From Mixta theicola (GTDB taxonomy: Bacteria; Pseudomonadota; Gammaproteobacteria; Enterobacterales; Enterobacteriaceae): DNA of 64,000 nucleotides. The notes under the pieces are model-generated. The model searched no databases. It saw only the letters and a program-made list of their open reading frames with translations, and was not told the origin of the DNA. The position numbers and the translations under genes are program-made. The first letter of the stretch is position 1; each line of letters starts with the position of its first letter. The DNA lies in NCBI RefSeq assembly GCF_002895925.1, contig NZ_NWUO01000002.1, positions 186,001 through 250,000 on the forward strand, in the 5' to 3' direction. Positions 36,809-45,763 of this stretch are shown one piece after another.

Positions 36809-36853
36809 CCTGGCGGCTGGCGCTCAATTTAAAACGCGTACGTGTTCAGTTGC

Positions 36854-36882
36854 GTGCTGGCCGCGGCGACAGCGGCCAGCAC
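36854..36882. terminator. Strong GC-rich hairpin between ydbL and azoR
   Basis: GTGCTGGCCGC and GCGGCCAGCAC form a perfect 11-bp stem between the convergent genes. There is no T tract, so it may act as an mRNA 3' barrier rather than a full intrinsic terminator. Confidence 0.5.
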
Positions 36883-36887
36883 AGGCA

Positions 36888-37532
<645 letters not shown>

Positions 37533-37740
37533 TTACACTGTAGGGAGTTTACCGCAACAGTGAAAGCGCAATATTTCGAGTCCAATATTCAAAATTCCTG
37601 AACAAGCGTAGAGGCGATCCTCGTCAACACGCGGCCTGTGTTAACATACGCCGCAAGAAATGAATGTCATGTCGGCCTGTGCCGACCACGCGGCGGCCAT
37701 AACAGCAATCAGAAGCCGCTGTGTTAATAAGGTAATTAAT

Positions 37741-40700
37741 ATGTCTGTCGAATCAAACGCATCCCCGCTGGCCCCTTTCTGGGCGCGGCTGGATAACATG
37801 ACGCTGCGGGACCGCCAGCGTCTGCAGCGCCGCCTGCACGGCGCTAAAAAGATAAAAAGCCCAACGGCCCGGCAGAATATCGCCGGGGAGCTGGAGAAAG
37901 AGTTTGCGCAGGCCGAGCAGCGTTTGCAGCAGCGGCAGGCGGCAACGCCGACTATTCGCTTTCCGGAGAATCTGCCGGTTAGCCAGAAACAGCAGGAAAT
38001 TGCCGACGCCATCCGCGATCATCAGGTGGTTATCGTAGCGGGGGAAACCGGCTCCGGTAAAACCACTCAGCTGCCGAAAATTTGCCTGACGCTGGGGCGC
38101 GGCGTAAAAGGGCTGATTGGCCATACTCAGCCGCGTCGTCTGGCGGCGCGCACGGTAGCCAACCGTATTGCCGATGAGCTGGAAACCTCGCTCGGCGGCT
38201 GCGTAGGCTATAAGGTGCGCTTTAACGATCAGGTTAGCGATACGACGCAGATCAAACTGATGACGGACGGTATTCTGCTGGCGGAAATTCAGCAGGATCG
38301 GCTGTTAATGCAGTACGACACCATCATTATCGATGAAGCGCACGAGCGTAGCCTGAATATCGATTTTCTGCTCGGCTACCTGCGTGAGCTGCTGCCGCGC
38401 CGGCCCGATTTAAAAGTTATTATCACCTCGGCGACCATCGATCCGCAGCGCTTTTCGCGCCATTTCAATCATGCGCCGGTAGTGGAAGTCTCCGGCCGTA
38501 CGTATCCGGTTGAGGTGCGCTATCGGCCGGTAGTTAACGATGTGGATGACAGCGATCGCGATCAGCTACAGGCGATTTTTGATGCGGTCGATGAGCTGGG
38601 GCAGGAAAGCAGCGGCGATATTCTGATTTTTATGAGCGGCGAACGCGAGATCCGCGATACTGCCGATGCGTTAAGCAAACGCGACCTGCCGCATACGGAA
38701 ATCTTGCCGCTTTACGCGCGCCTGTCGAACGCCGAGCAAAACCGGGTCTTTCAGTCACACAGCGGACGCCGCATCGTGCTGGCGACAAACGTAGCGGAAA
38801 CGTCGCTAACGGTGCCCGGAATTAAATATGTTATCGATCCCGGCACGGCGCGCATCAGCCGCTACAGCTACCGCACGAAAGTGCAGCGTCTGCCGATCGA
38901 GCCGGTATCGCAGGCGTCGGCCAACCAGCGTAAAGGGCGCTGCGGCCGTGTTTCCGAAGGGATCTGTATTCGTCTCTATTCCGAGGAGGATTTCTTAAGC
39001 CGCCCGGAATTTACCGATCCGGAAATTCTGCGCACCAACCTGGCTTCGGTCATTTTGCAAATGACCGCGCTCGGACTGGGCGATATTAGCGCCTTTCCGT
39101 TTGTTGAAGCGCCGGACAAGCGCAACATTCAGGATGGCGTGCGCCTGCTGGAAGAGCTGGGCGCTATCACCGAAGAGGAAAATGGCCGCTATCGTCTGAC
39201 GCCGTCGGGTCGCCAGCTGGCGCAGCTGCCGGTCGATCCGCGACTGGCGCGCATGGTGCTGGAGGCTCAGAAGTATGGCTGCGTGCGTGAAGTAATGATT
39301 ATCGTCGCGGCGCTCTCTATTCAGGATCCGCGTGAGCGTCCGGTAGAAAAGCAGCAGGCCGCCGATGAGAAACATCGCCGCTTCGCCGATAAAGAATCTG
39401 ACTTTATCGCCTTCGTTAATCTGTGGAACTATTTACAGGAGCAGCAGAAAGCGCTGTCCGGCAACGCCTTCCGTCGCCAATGTAAAACCGATTATCTGAA
39501 CTATCTGCGCGTGCGTGAATGGCAGGATATTTATACCCAGCTGCGTCAGGTGGTGCGTGAACTGGGCATGCCGGTGAACAGCGAACCGGCGCCTTACCGT
39601 GAAATTCATACCGCGCTGCTTACCGGTTTGCTGTCGCATATCGGCCTGAAGGATGTGGAAAAGCAGGAATTCAGCGGCGCGCGTAACGCCCGCTTCGCTA
39701 TTTTCCCCGGCTCGGCGCTGTTTAAAAAACCGCCCAAATGGACCATGGTGGCGGAGCTGGTGGAAACCAGCCGCCTCTGGGGACGCATCGCCGCACGTAT
39801 CGATCCCGAATGGATCGAGCCGCTTGCCCAGCATCTGCTGAAGCGCAGCTATAGCGAGCCGCACTGGGAGAAAGCGCAGGGCGCGGTAATGGCGATGGAA
39901 AAGGTGACGTTGTACGGCTTGCCGATTGTTAACGCGCGCAAGGTTAACTACGGCAAAATCGATCCGCAGCTGTCGCGCGAGCTGTTTATTCGTCATGCGC
40001 TGGTGGAGGGTGACTGGCAAACGCGCCACGCCTTCTTTAAGGCCAACCAGAAGCTGCGCAGCGAAGTGGAAGATCTGGAGCATAAATCGCGTCGTCGCGA
40101 CATTCTGGTGGACGATGAAACGCTGTTTGCCTTTTACGACAGCCGCGTGGGGCATGAAGTGGTTTCCGCCCGTCATTTCGACAGCTGGTGGAAAACGGTT
40201 AGTCAGCAAACGCCCGATCTGCTCAGCTTCGATAAAGAGATGCTGATTAAACAGGGCGCGGATAAAGTCAGCAAGCTGGATTATCCCAACTTCTGGCAGC
40301 AGGGTAATCTTAAGCTGCGTCTTAGCTATCAGTTTGAGCCTGGCGCGGATGCCGATGGCGTGACCGTGCATATTCCGCTGCCGCTGTTAAACCAGATAGA
40401 AGAAGCCGGTTTTGAATGGCAAATTCCTGGCCTGCGCCGCGAGCTGATCGTGGCGCTGATTAAATCATTGCCGAAACCGGTTCGGCGTAACTTCGTGCCT
40501 GCGCCAAATTATGCCGAAGCATTTTTAGGCCGCGTCACCAGCACCGACATGCCGCTGCTGGACGCGCTGGAACGCGAGTTCCGTCGTATGACCGGTGTCA
40601 CTATCGACCGTGAGGCCTGGCAGTGGGATCAGGTGCCCGATCACCTGAAAATCACCTTCCGCGTGCTGGACGAGCATAACCGCAAGCTGAAAGAGGGCAA

Positions 40701-41643
40701 AGATCTGGCGGCCCTGAAGGCAGCGCTGAAAGGCAAAGTGCAGGAAACGCTATCGAAAGTGGCCGACGACGGGCTGGAGCAGAGCGGCCTGCATATCTGG
40801 AGCTTTGGCGATCTGCCCAGTCAGTTTGAGCAGCAGCGCGGCAGCTACAGCGTGAAGGCCTGGCCTGCGCTGTTGGATGAAAAAGATAGCGTGGCGATCC
40901 GCCTGTTTGACAGCCAGCACGAGCAGCAGAAAATGATGTGGCGCGGTCAGCGTCGCCTGCTGCTGTTGAATATTCCGTCGCCGATAAAATATCTGCATGA
41001 AAAACTGCCTAACAAAGCCAAGCTGGGACTCTATTTTAATCCCTATGGCAAGGTGCTGGAGCTGATCGATGACTGTATTACCTGCGGTATTGATAAGCTG
41101 ATGGCGGAAAATGGCGGACCGGTCTGGAAAGAAGATGCGTATCAACAGCTGCATGAGAAGGTGCGTGCCGGGCTGAATGATACGGTGGTGGAAATCGCTA
41201 AACTGGTCGAGCAAATCCTGACGGCGGTATTTAATATCAACAAACGGCTTAAAGGGCGCGTGGATATGACCATGGCGCTGGGGCTGGCAGATATTAAAGC
41301 GCAGATGAGCGGCCTGGTTTACCGTGGTTTCGTGACCCGGAACGGCTGGAAACGCTTGCCCGATACGCTGCGTTATCTGCAGGCGATTGAACGGCGGCTG
41401 GAGAAACTGCCGGTTGATCCGCACAGCGACCGGGCGCGTATGCTGAAAGTGGAGCAGGTGCAGCAGGCCTGGCAGAGCTGGCTGAATAAGCTGCCGCCTG
41501 CCCGCCGCGATGATGAAGATGTGCAGGAGATCCGCTGGATGATCGAAGAGCTACGCGTGAGCTATTTCGCCCAGCAGCTTGGCACGCCTTATCCCATTTC
41601 TGATAAGCGCATCCTGCAAACCATGGAGCAGATTGCCGCCTGA
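37741..41643 (+). CDS. hrpA: ATP-dependent RNA helicase HrpA
   Basis: A 1300-residue DEAH-box helicase, equal in length to E. coli HrpA. It has motif I GETGSGKT, motif II DEAH (IIIDEAHERSL), SAT, motif VI QRKGRCGR, then the HA2/OB-fold region and a long HrpA-specific C-terminal half. It acts on stalled or colliding ribosomes and on mRNA processing. The start at 37741 has TAAGGT upstream; the 27 extra open codons upstream have no support. Confidence 0.97.
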   Translation: MSVESNASPLAPFWARLDNMTLRDRQRLQRRLHGAKKIKSPTARQNIAGELEKEFAQAEQRLQQRQAATPTIRFPENLPVSQKQQEIADAIRDHQVVIVAGETGSGKTTQLPKICLTLGRGVKGLIGHTQPRRLAARTVANRIADELETSLGGCVGYKVRFNDQVSDTTQIKLMTDGILLAEIQQDRLLMQYDTIIIDEAHERSLNIDFLLGYLRELLPRRPDLKVIITSATIDPQRFSRHFNHAPVVEVSGRTYPVEVRYRPVVNDVDDSDRDQLQAIFDAVDELGQESSGDILIFMSGEREIRDTADALSKRDLPHTEILPLYARLSNAEQNRVFQSHSGRRIVLATNVAETSLTVPGIKYVIDPGTARISRYSYRTKVQRLPIEPVSQASANQRKGRCGRVSEGICIRLYSEEDFLSRPEFTDPEILRTNLASVILQMTALGLGDISAFPFVEAPDKRNIQDGVRLLEELGAITEEENGRYRLTPSGRQLAQLPVDPRLARMVLEAQKYGCVREVMIIVAALSIQDPRERPVEKQQAADEKHRRFADKESDFIAFVNLWNYLQEQQKALSGNAFRRQCKTDYLNYLRVREWQDIYTQLRQVVRELGMPVNSEPAPYREIHTALLTGLLSHIGLKDVEKQEFSGARNARFAIFPGSALFKKPPKWTMVAELVETSRLWGRIAARIDPEWIEPLAQHLLKRSYSEPHWEKAQGAVMAMEKVTLYGLPIVNARKVNYGKIDPQLSRELFIRHALVEGDWQTRHAFFKANQKLRSEVEDLEHKSRRRDILVDDETLFAFYDSRVGHEVVSARHFDSWWKTVSQQTPDLLSFDKEMLIKQGADKVSKLDYPNFWQQGNLKLRLSYQFEPGADADGVTVHIPLPLLNQIEEAGFEWQIPGLRRELIVALIKSLPKPVRRNFVPAPNYAEAFLGRVTSTDMPLLDALEREFRRMTGVTIDREAWQWDQVPDHLKITFRVLDEHNRKLKEGKDLAALKAALKGKVQETLSKVADDGLEQSGLHIWSFGDLPSQFEQQRGSYSVKAWPALLDEKDSVAIRLFDSQHEQQKMMWRGQRRLLLLNIPSPIKYLHEKLPNKAKLGLYFNPYGKVLELIDDCITCGIDKLMAENGGPVWKEDAYQQLHEKVRAGLNDTVVEIAKLVEQILTAVFNINKRLKGRVDMTMALGLADIKAQMSGLVYRGFVTRNGWKRLPDTLRYLQAIERRLEKLPVDPHSDRARMLKVEQVQQAWQSWLNKLPPARRDDEDVQEIRWMIEELRVSYFAQQLGTPYPISDKRILQTMEQIAA

Positions 41644-41661
41644 TAAATGCTGGCCGCTGCG

Positions 41662-42477
41662 TTACTCGGCGGCCAGCGCTTCCAGATCGTCATGAAAAGC
41701 GGTAACGGCAATCGCCCGGTTATCGGCGCGATAGCGGTCCGCAGCTGCCGGGGCCGAGCTTTGTACCGCAATCAGCCGCCAGCCTTCGGCGGTTTGCAGC
41801 AGTAAAGGCGAGCCGCTGTCGCCGGGCAGGGTATCGCACTGATGCGACAGCACTGAACGCTGCGCCCAGCCGGTGATTAAGCAGTCGCTGTGTGACCAGA
41901 GCGCATCAAGATGATCCTCCGGGTAGCCCGCCTGCGTGACTTTACGGCCGGTGGTTTTTAATGCGGCGGTCAGATCGCTGCGCGAGCCGCTAAACAGCGG
42001 CACCGGCGTAATGCCGGAAGGCGGGTTGCGCAGCACGATCAGACCGTAGTCATAGGGAGCCGCCGCCGCCGGAACAATCCAGCCATCGCCATCCGCCTTG
42101 AGTTTCTTACCCAGGCTGGCGTCCACACGTCCTTCAATATCATGGATCTCATACCGCCAACCGTTATCGCTGGCAATAAAGCGCAGCGCTACCGGCTTAT
42201 CAAGCTGGCCCGGCGGCGTAACCAGGCAGTGCCCGGCGGTAAGCGCCAGATGCGTTGAAATAAGCGTTGCGCTACAGAGATTACCGCTTGCGGTTTCCAG
42301 CTGCCCAATGGCTTCCCAGGGCACGCTGGTAGCATGATCGACGGGCTTACGATCGTCGTGACCAAAGAACAGCATCTTTAGCTCTTCAGGGCCAGGGCCA
42401 TCATCGCTGTCATCATCCGCATGAGAAAAGCAGGAAAAACAGAGTAAACCCACTACTAACACAGCCGTTATGCGCAT
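41662..42477 (-). CDS. ydgD: Secreted trypsin-like serine protease YdgD
   Basis: A 271-residue S1-family protein with a signal peptide ending near CFSHA. The triad is visible: His in LTAGHCL, Asp in PYDYGLIVL and Ser in [10 protein letters not shown]. Cys pairs typical of the fold are present. It is highly similar to E. coli YdgD (273), a putative periplasmic endopeptidase of unknown substrate. The ATG at 42477 follows GAGAGA; the 16-codon upstream extension is rejected. asr and ydgU lie next to it, as in E. coli. Confidence 0.93.
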   Translation of the reverse strand: MRITAVLVVGLLCFSCFSHADDDSDDGPGPEELKMLFFGHDDRKPVDHATSVPWEAIGQLETASGNLCSATLISTHLALTAGHCLVTPPGQLDKPVALRFIASDNGWRYEIHDIEGRVDASLGKKLKADGDGWIVPAAAAPYDYGLIVLRNPPSGITPVPLFSGSRSDLTAALKTTGRKVTQAGYPEDHLDALWSHSDCLITGWAQRSVLSHQCDTLPGDSGSPLLLQTAEGWRLIAVQSSAPAAADRYRADNRAIAVTAFHDDLEALAAE

Positions 42478-42598
42478 ATCTCTCTCAAAAAAGGGGAGAA
42501 TTATAAGAATATAAAGGGTTAACACGCGTCATGCGTAACTATAGACGGTGAGCAGCAAAAAAGGGAGTTTAATTCGGAATATCAGTGTGCTACGCGCA

Positions 42599-42679
42599 TT
42601 AAACGTAGAAGCAGGCCGCAATGGCACCGCAGAGAATCATTACGAAGAGAATAATTTCGAAACGATAGCGACGTACCAT
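42599..42679 (-). CDS. ydgU: YdgU, 26-residue membrane peptide
   Basis: A very short reading frame. It starts MVRRYRFEIIL and runs through a hydrophobic stretch (FVMILCGAIAACFYV) to TAA. It matches the recalled E. coli YdgU, a small inner-membrane protein encoded between ydgD and asr, in sequence, length and position. It has a basic N terminus and one predicted span. GCAGGA lies close to the ATG. Its function is unknown; in E. coli it is probably co-transcribed with acid-induced asr. Confidence 0.85.
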   Translation of the reverse strand: MVRRYRFEIILFVMILCGAIAACFYV

Positions 42680-42696
42680 TCCTGCTACTCCGGGAA

Positions 42697-42720
42697 AAAC
42701 ACCCGGCAGTCCGGGTGTTT
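42697..42720. terminator. Hairpin between asr and ydgU, copy 1
   Basis: AAACACCCGG-CAGT-CCGGGTGTTT is a perfect 10-bp stem with A and T ends, so it can end transcription either way. On the minus strand it would partly stop read-through from asr into ydgU. Confidence 0.7.
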
Positions 42721-42774
42721 GAGATGGATAACTAAGCGCCTGCGCTACCCGCGCTTTGGTTGGTCAGCGCTTTG

Positions 42775-42798
42775 AAACACCCGGCACGCCGGGCGTTA
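42775..42798. repeat. Related hairpin between asr and ydgU, copy 2
   Basis: GAAACACCCGGCACGCCGGG is nearly the same as copy 1 at 42697 but has only a 5-bp perfect core (CCCGG-CACG-CCGGG). The two lie about 80 bases apart in the asr 3' region. Confidence 0.5.
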
Positions 42799-42832
42799 TC
42801 AGGCGGTTATCGTCAGGAGCGCGCTCCTGCCA

Positions 42833-43234
42833 TTATTTTGCTGCCGGCTTAGCGGCGTGTTTGTGGTGCTTTTTCGCCGCCTGAGCTTTCTGCGCTACCG
42901 GCTTAGCAGCGTGTTTGTGGTGCTTCTTCGCTGCCTGAGCTTTCTGCGCTACCGGCCTGGTCGCTTTCTTGTGGTGCTTTTTCGCCGCCTGGGCTTTCTG
43001 ATCTGCCGGTTTAGCGGCTTTTTTATGATGTTTTTTTGCTGCCTGCGCTTTCTGCGCCGCGGCTTTTTTATGTTTGTGATGTACAGCTTTGTGGGTGGTT
43101 TTAGCCGGAGCAGCCGTGGCAGCGGCAGCGGCAGCAGCAGCCGGGGCAGCCGGAGCGGCGGCGGTATCCGCTGCGAAAGCCACGGAAGAGATACCCATAG
43201 CAGCGGCTACAACCAGAGCAAATAATTTTTTCAT
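42833..43234 (-). CDS. asr: Acid shock protein Asr
   Basis: A 133-residue periplasmic protein with a signal peptide ([21 protein letters not shown]). An Ala/Pro stretch follows, then basic repeats with the unit [11 protein letters not shown] plus about five residues, present four times. It is longer than E. coli Asr (102) through extra repeats. Asr is strongly induced by low pH; the very basic, His-rich mature protein is thought to buffer or chaperone in the periplasm. AGGA lies 8 bases before the ATG. An RstA box upstream and a TATAGT -10 are present. Confidence 0.92.
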   Translation of the reverse strand: MKKLFALVVAAAMGISSVAFAADTAAAPAAPAAAAAAAATAAPAKTTHKAVHHKHKKAAAQKAQAAKKHHKKAAKPADQKAQAAKKHHKKATRPVAQKAQAAKKHHKHAAKPVAQKAQAAKKHHKHAAKPAAK

Positions 43235-43334
43235 TGCAAAATCCTCTATTTCTTTATCATTAGCCCACTGCGGGGCCGGTGAAAAGACTATAGAGAAACG
43301 CGTGCGGGCTTTCCGTGAGTGATTGGTATCGGCG

Positions 43335-43348
43335 TGTAACCGAATGTA
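43335..43348 (-). promoter_or_regulatory. RstA box upstream of asr
   Basis: On the minus strand TACATTCGGTTACA matches the published RstA box TACATNTNGTTACA at all but one defined position, about 100 bases before the asr start. RstA activates asr under acid in E. coli, and rstA-rstB lie in this window. A -10 element TATAGT lies about 40 bases further on. Confidence 0.75.
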
Positions 43349-43537
43349 CAGAGCAGAAGTTGACGGATGCGAAGCGTCAGAAAAATAAAACAGGGTATTG
43401 ACGCATAACGACATATGAGTTTGACACCGGATGAAAAGTGAATTTCTCGGAGAGCAGTGGTAGATATAAACCAGAAGCGTGTAGCGTTTTTGATGAAAAT
43501 GTTAATAAAAAATAAACCGGGTTTACTGTAATAAGAG

Positions 43538-43573
43538 AAAAAGCAGGCGTTAATTACAATACGCCTGCTTTTT
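43538..43573. terminator. Terminator downstream of the Cys-rich peptide gene
   Basis: AAAAAGCAGGCGT and ACGCCTGCTTTTT form a perfect 13-bp stem around a 10-base loop, with A and T tracts. On the minus strand it lies 130 bases after the stop of the small secreted peptide at 43703. No plus-strand gene precedes it. Confidence 0.9.
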
Positions 43574-43702
43574 GTTTTAGGTTGTATTTTTTTATTGTTC
43601 GGACAATGAAAAAATAACCGATTGTTGGTGGGGCTTCTTTAATTAACTTTCTAAAACATTCAAAAGAAGAAGTGATTTTTTAGGTTAATTGACAACAGGC
43701 TA

Positions 43703-43867
43703 TTATGGATGTACGCCGGGGTCACATACATTAATGCAGACGCCATTGTCATTACAAATGATAGCGCAGCCTTTGGTAGCATTCGTTTCAAAGGCTGAGG
43801 CAGAAGCTGATAATAGCCCGCCGGAAAGCAGCAAAGAGCTTAACGCGATTTTTAATGTTTTAGTCAT
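43703..43867 (-). CDS. Small secreted four-cysteine peptide
   Basis: An unrecognised 54-residue gene product. It starts MTKTLKIALSSLLLS and has a textbook signal peptide ending SASASA (about residue 25). The predicted mature peptide has about 29 residues and four cysteines spaced C-x3-C-x5-C-x3-C (CAIICNDNGVCINVC), ending DPGVHP. AAGGA is 8 bases before the ATG and a strong terminator follows, so it looks like a free-standing gene. The surrounding DNA is AT-rich and otherwise empty. Two disulfides are likely in the periplasm or outside the cell. The role is unknown: toxin-like, signalling or metal-binding are all open. No immunity or export gene is adjacent. Confidence 0.75.
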   Translation of the reverse strand: MTKTLKIALSSLLLSGGLLSASASAFETNATKGCAIICNDNGVCINVCDPGVHP

Positions 43868-44063
43868 AATAAATATCCTTAATTAAATGATTTTCGTGTT
43901 TTCTCATTAGGTGGCGAACCATTTATAAGCTATATAAGTTAAGGTTTGTTATAAATATTGAAAAGTTATGTCATTATGAATAATTATTAATGCAGTTGCT
44001 TAAATAAAGAATATTTAAGCCGTTATTAGCGGCGATTGATGAAGGTTAATAACCTCCGACGAT

Positions 44064-44200
44064 TTAAAACGGAATTAATCTCGTCGCCGACCGGCAAAAG
44101 CTAACGCTGACATAGTCCAAACTATCGCTGTCGATAATGACGTGACCGTCAATTGCCAGCGCGATGGATGGCAACATCGCCACGCTCAGGCGTGTCATCA
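44064..44200 (-). pseudogene. Relic of a sensor histidine kinase C terminus (RstB-like)
   Basis: A 44-codon frame (MTRLSVAMLPSIALAIDGHV, then IIDSDSLDYVSVSFC) aligns without gaps to the end of RstB in this window (LAIVQSVALALGGHVTIDSS and on to SVRFC), at 16 of 35 identical residues by my count. This is the G2 end of the kinase ATPase domain. Nothing recognisable of the rest of a kinase is upstream; the M32 carboxypeptidase gene lies there. It may be a diverged partial duplication of rstB or the tail of a lost kinase gene. Confidence 0.6.
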
Positions 44201-44216
44201 AATGGGCAATGAAGAG

Positions 44217-44244
44217 AGCTGGCCTGCCGGGAAGCAGGCCAGCT
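44217..44244. terminator. Terminator after the M32 carboxypeptidase gene
   Basis: AGCTGGCCTGC and GCAGGCCAGCT form a perfect 11-bp stem with a 6-base loop, 11 bases after the carboxypeptidase stop. It separates that gene from the kinase relic. Confidence 0.7.
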
Positions 44245-44254
44245 AATCATTAAA

Positions 44255-45745
44255 TTATTCAGAAGCGAGGTAGCGCTGTTCCAGATGACGACGGAAATGC
44301 AGCGGATTGAGATCTTCACCGCTGGCCTGAGTCATCAGCTGGGCGGTAGGGAAACGGCTGCCGTGCTGCCAGATATTCTGGAAAAGCCAGTTAAAAATCG
44401 GCTGCAGCTCGCCGGTCGCGATCTGCGACTCCAGCTGCGGCAGGGCGAGTCTCAGCGCCTGGAAAAGCTGTGCCGCATACATAGCGCCCAGCGTATAGGT
44501 GGGGAAATAGCCGAAGGCGCCGTCGGTCCAGTGAATATCCTGCATGCAGCCATCACGGTAGTTGCCTTTTGTATCCAGGCCAAGATAGCGCTGCATTTTT
44601 TCATCCCACAGCGCCGGAATATCGTCCACCTCAATATCACCGGCAATCAGGGCGCGTTCGATTTCATAGCGCAGGATCACGTGCAGCGGATAGCTGACCT
44701 CATCGGCGTCTACGCGAATAAAGCCGCGCTTTACGCGCTGGTTGAGCCGGACAAAATTAGCGGGCGTTAAGGCGGGCTGATCGCCCATCTGCGCGATAAC
44801 CTGCGGCAGAATATGCTGCAGGAACGGCGCGCTGCGCGCCAGCTGCATTTCGAAGAGCAGGCTTTGCGACTCATGAACTGCGGTGGATCGCGCCAGCGCA
44901 ACCGGCTGATTACGCCAGGTTTTCGGCAGATTTTGCTCGTAGCGGGCGTGTCCGGTTTCGTGGATCACGCCCATCATGGCGCTGACAAACTCATTTTCGT
45001 TGTAGCGCGTGGTAATGCGCACATCATCCGGCACGCCCCCGCAGAAGGGATGCGCGCTGACGTCCAGGCGACCGGCGTTAAAATCGAAACCGAGCAGCGT
45101 CATCAGTTGTAAACCCAGCTGACGCTGCGCCTCGACCAGAAAAGGGCCCACGGGCGTATCAACCGGTTCGGCGGCCTGTTTTTCCACTACGCGATCGAGC
45201 AGGTCCGGCAGCCACTGAATGAGATCGCCAAATGTCGCGTCGAGCTGGGCGCTGGTCATCCCTGGCTCATAAAGATCGAGCAGGGCGTCATAGCGCGAAC
45301 AGCCTGCCGCCTGAGCGCGGATTTCCGCCTCCTCGCGGCTGAGGCTTACCACCTGTTTCAGGTTGGCGGCGAAACCCTGCCAGTCATTAGCCGGACGCTG
45401 TTGTCGCCAGGCATGCTCGCAGCGCGATCCCGCGAGCGATTTCGCCTCCACCAGCGAAGCGGGCAGTAGCGCCGCCTGTTGCCAGGCGCGTTGCATCTCC
45501 AGCAGATTGGCCTGCTCCACATCATTCAGCGATTCCTGTTGCGCCGCCTCCAGCCACGTTTTAACCCGGCTATCGGTTAGCAGCTGATGCTGTAAAACGC
45601 TCAGCTCAGCCAGCGCTTCACCGCGCGCCTGACTACCGGCGGGCGGCATCATGGTTTGCATATCCCAGCCGGCGATGGCGGAAAGATGACCAAAGCGCGC
45701 CAGGCGCTGAAAGGTTTGGGTCAGCTGTTGATAAGCGGATGTCAC
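44255..45745 (-). CDS. M32 family metallocarboxypeptidase
   Basis: A 496-residue carboxypeptidase Taq-type enzyme. The zinc motif HETGHARYE gives the two His ligands and the catalytic Glu near residue 265, and DVRITTRYNENEF lies just before it, as in the family. Such enzymes remove C-terminal residues from peptides, are mostly cytoplasmic and use Zn or Co. It starts with GTG at 45745, with AAGGAG 6 bases upstream. It follows rstB by 18 bases and may be co-transcribed. E. coli K-12 has no such gene at rstAB. Confidence 0.92.
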   Translation of the reverse strand: MTSAYQQLTQTFQRLARFGHLSAIAGWDMQTMMPPAGSQARGEALAELSVLQHQLLTDSRVKTWLEAAQQESLNDVEQANLLEMQRAWQQAALLPASLVEAKSLAGSRCEHAWRQQRPANDWQGFAANLKQVVSLSREEAEIRAQAAGCSRYDALLDLYEPGMTSAQLDATFGDLIQWLPDLLDRVVEKQAAEPVDTPVGPFLVEAQRQLGLQLMTLLGFDFNAGRLDVSAHPFCGGVPDDVRITTRYNENEFVSAMMGVIHETGHARYEQNLPKTWRNQPVALARSTAVHESQSLLFEMQLARSAPFLQHILPQVIAQMGDQPALTPANFVRLNQRVKRGFIRVDADEVSYPLHVILRYEIERALIAGDIEVDDIPALWDEKMQRYLGLDTKGNYRDGCMQDIHWTDGAFGYFPTYTLGAMYAAQLFQALRLALPQLESQIATGELQPIFNWLFQNIWQHGSRFPTAQLMTQASGEDLNPLHFRRHLEQRYLASE

Positions 45746-45763
45746 GTAGATCTCCTTGCTCAG

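Noticed and set aside
39433-40371. 312-codon minus-strand frame inside hrpA
   Set aside because: Antisense shadow of a well-conserved helicase; no recognisable domain.
42833-43110. Tandem repeats of asr as a possible CRISPR or phase-variable array
   Set aside because: The repeats encode the [11 protein letters not shown] units of Asr in frame and have no spacers.
43689-43886. 65-codon plus-strand frame
   Set aside because: It is antisense to the secreted peptide gene, which has the better start, signal peptide and terminator.
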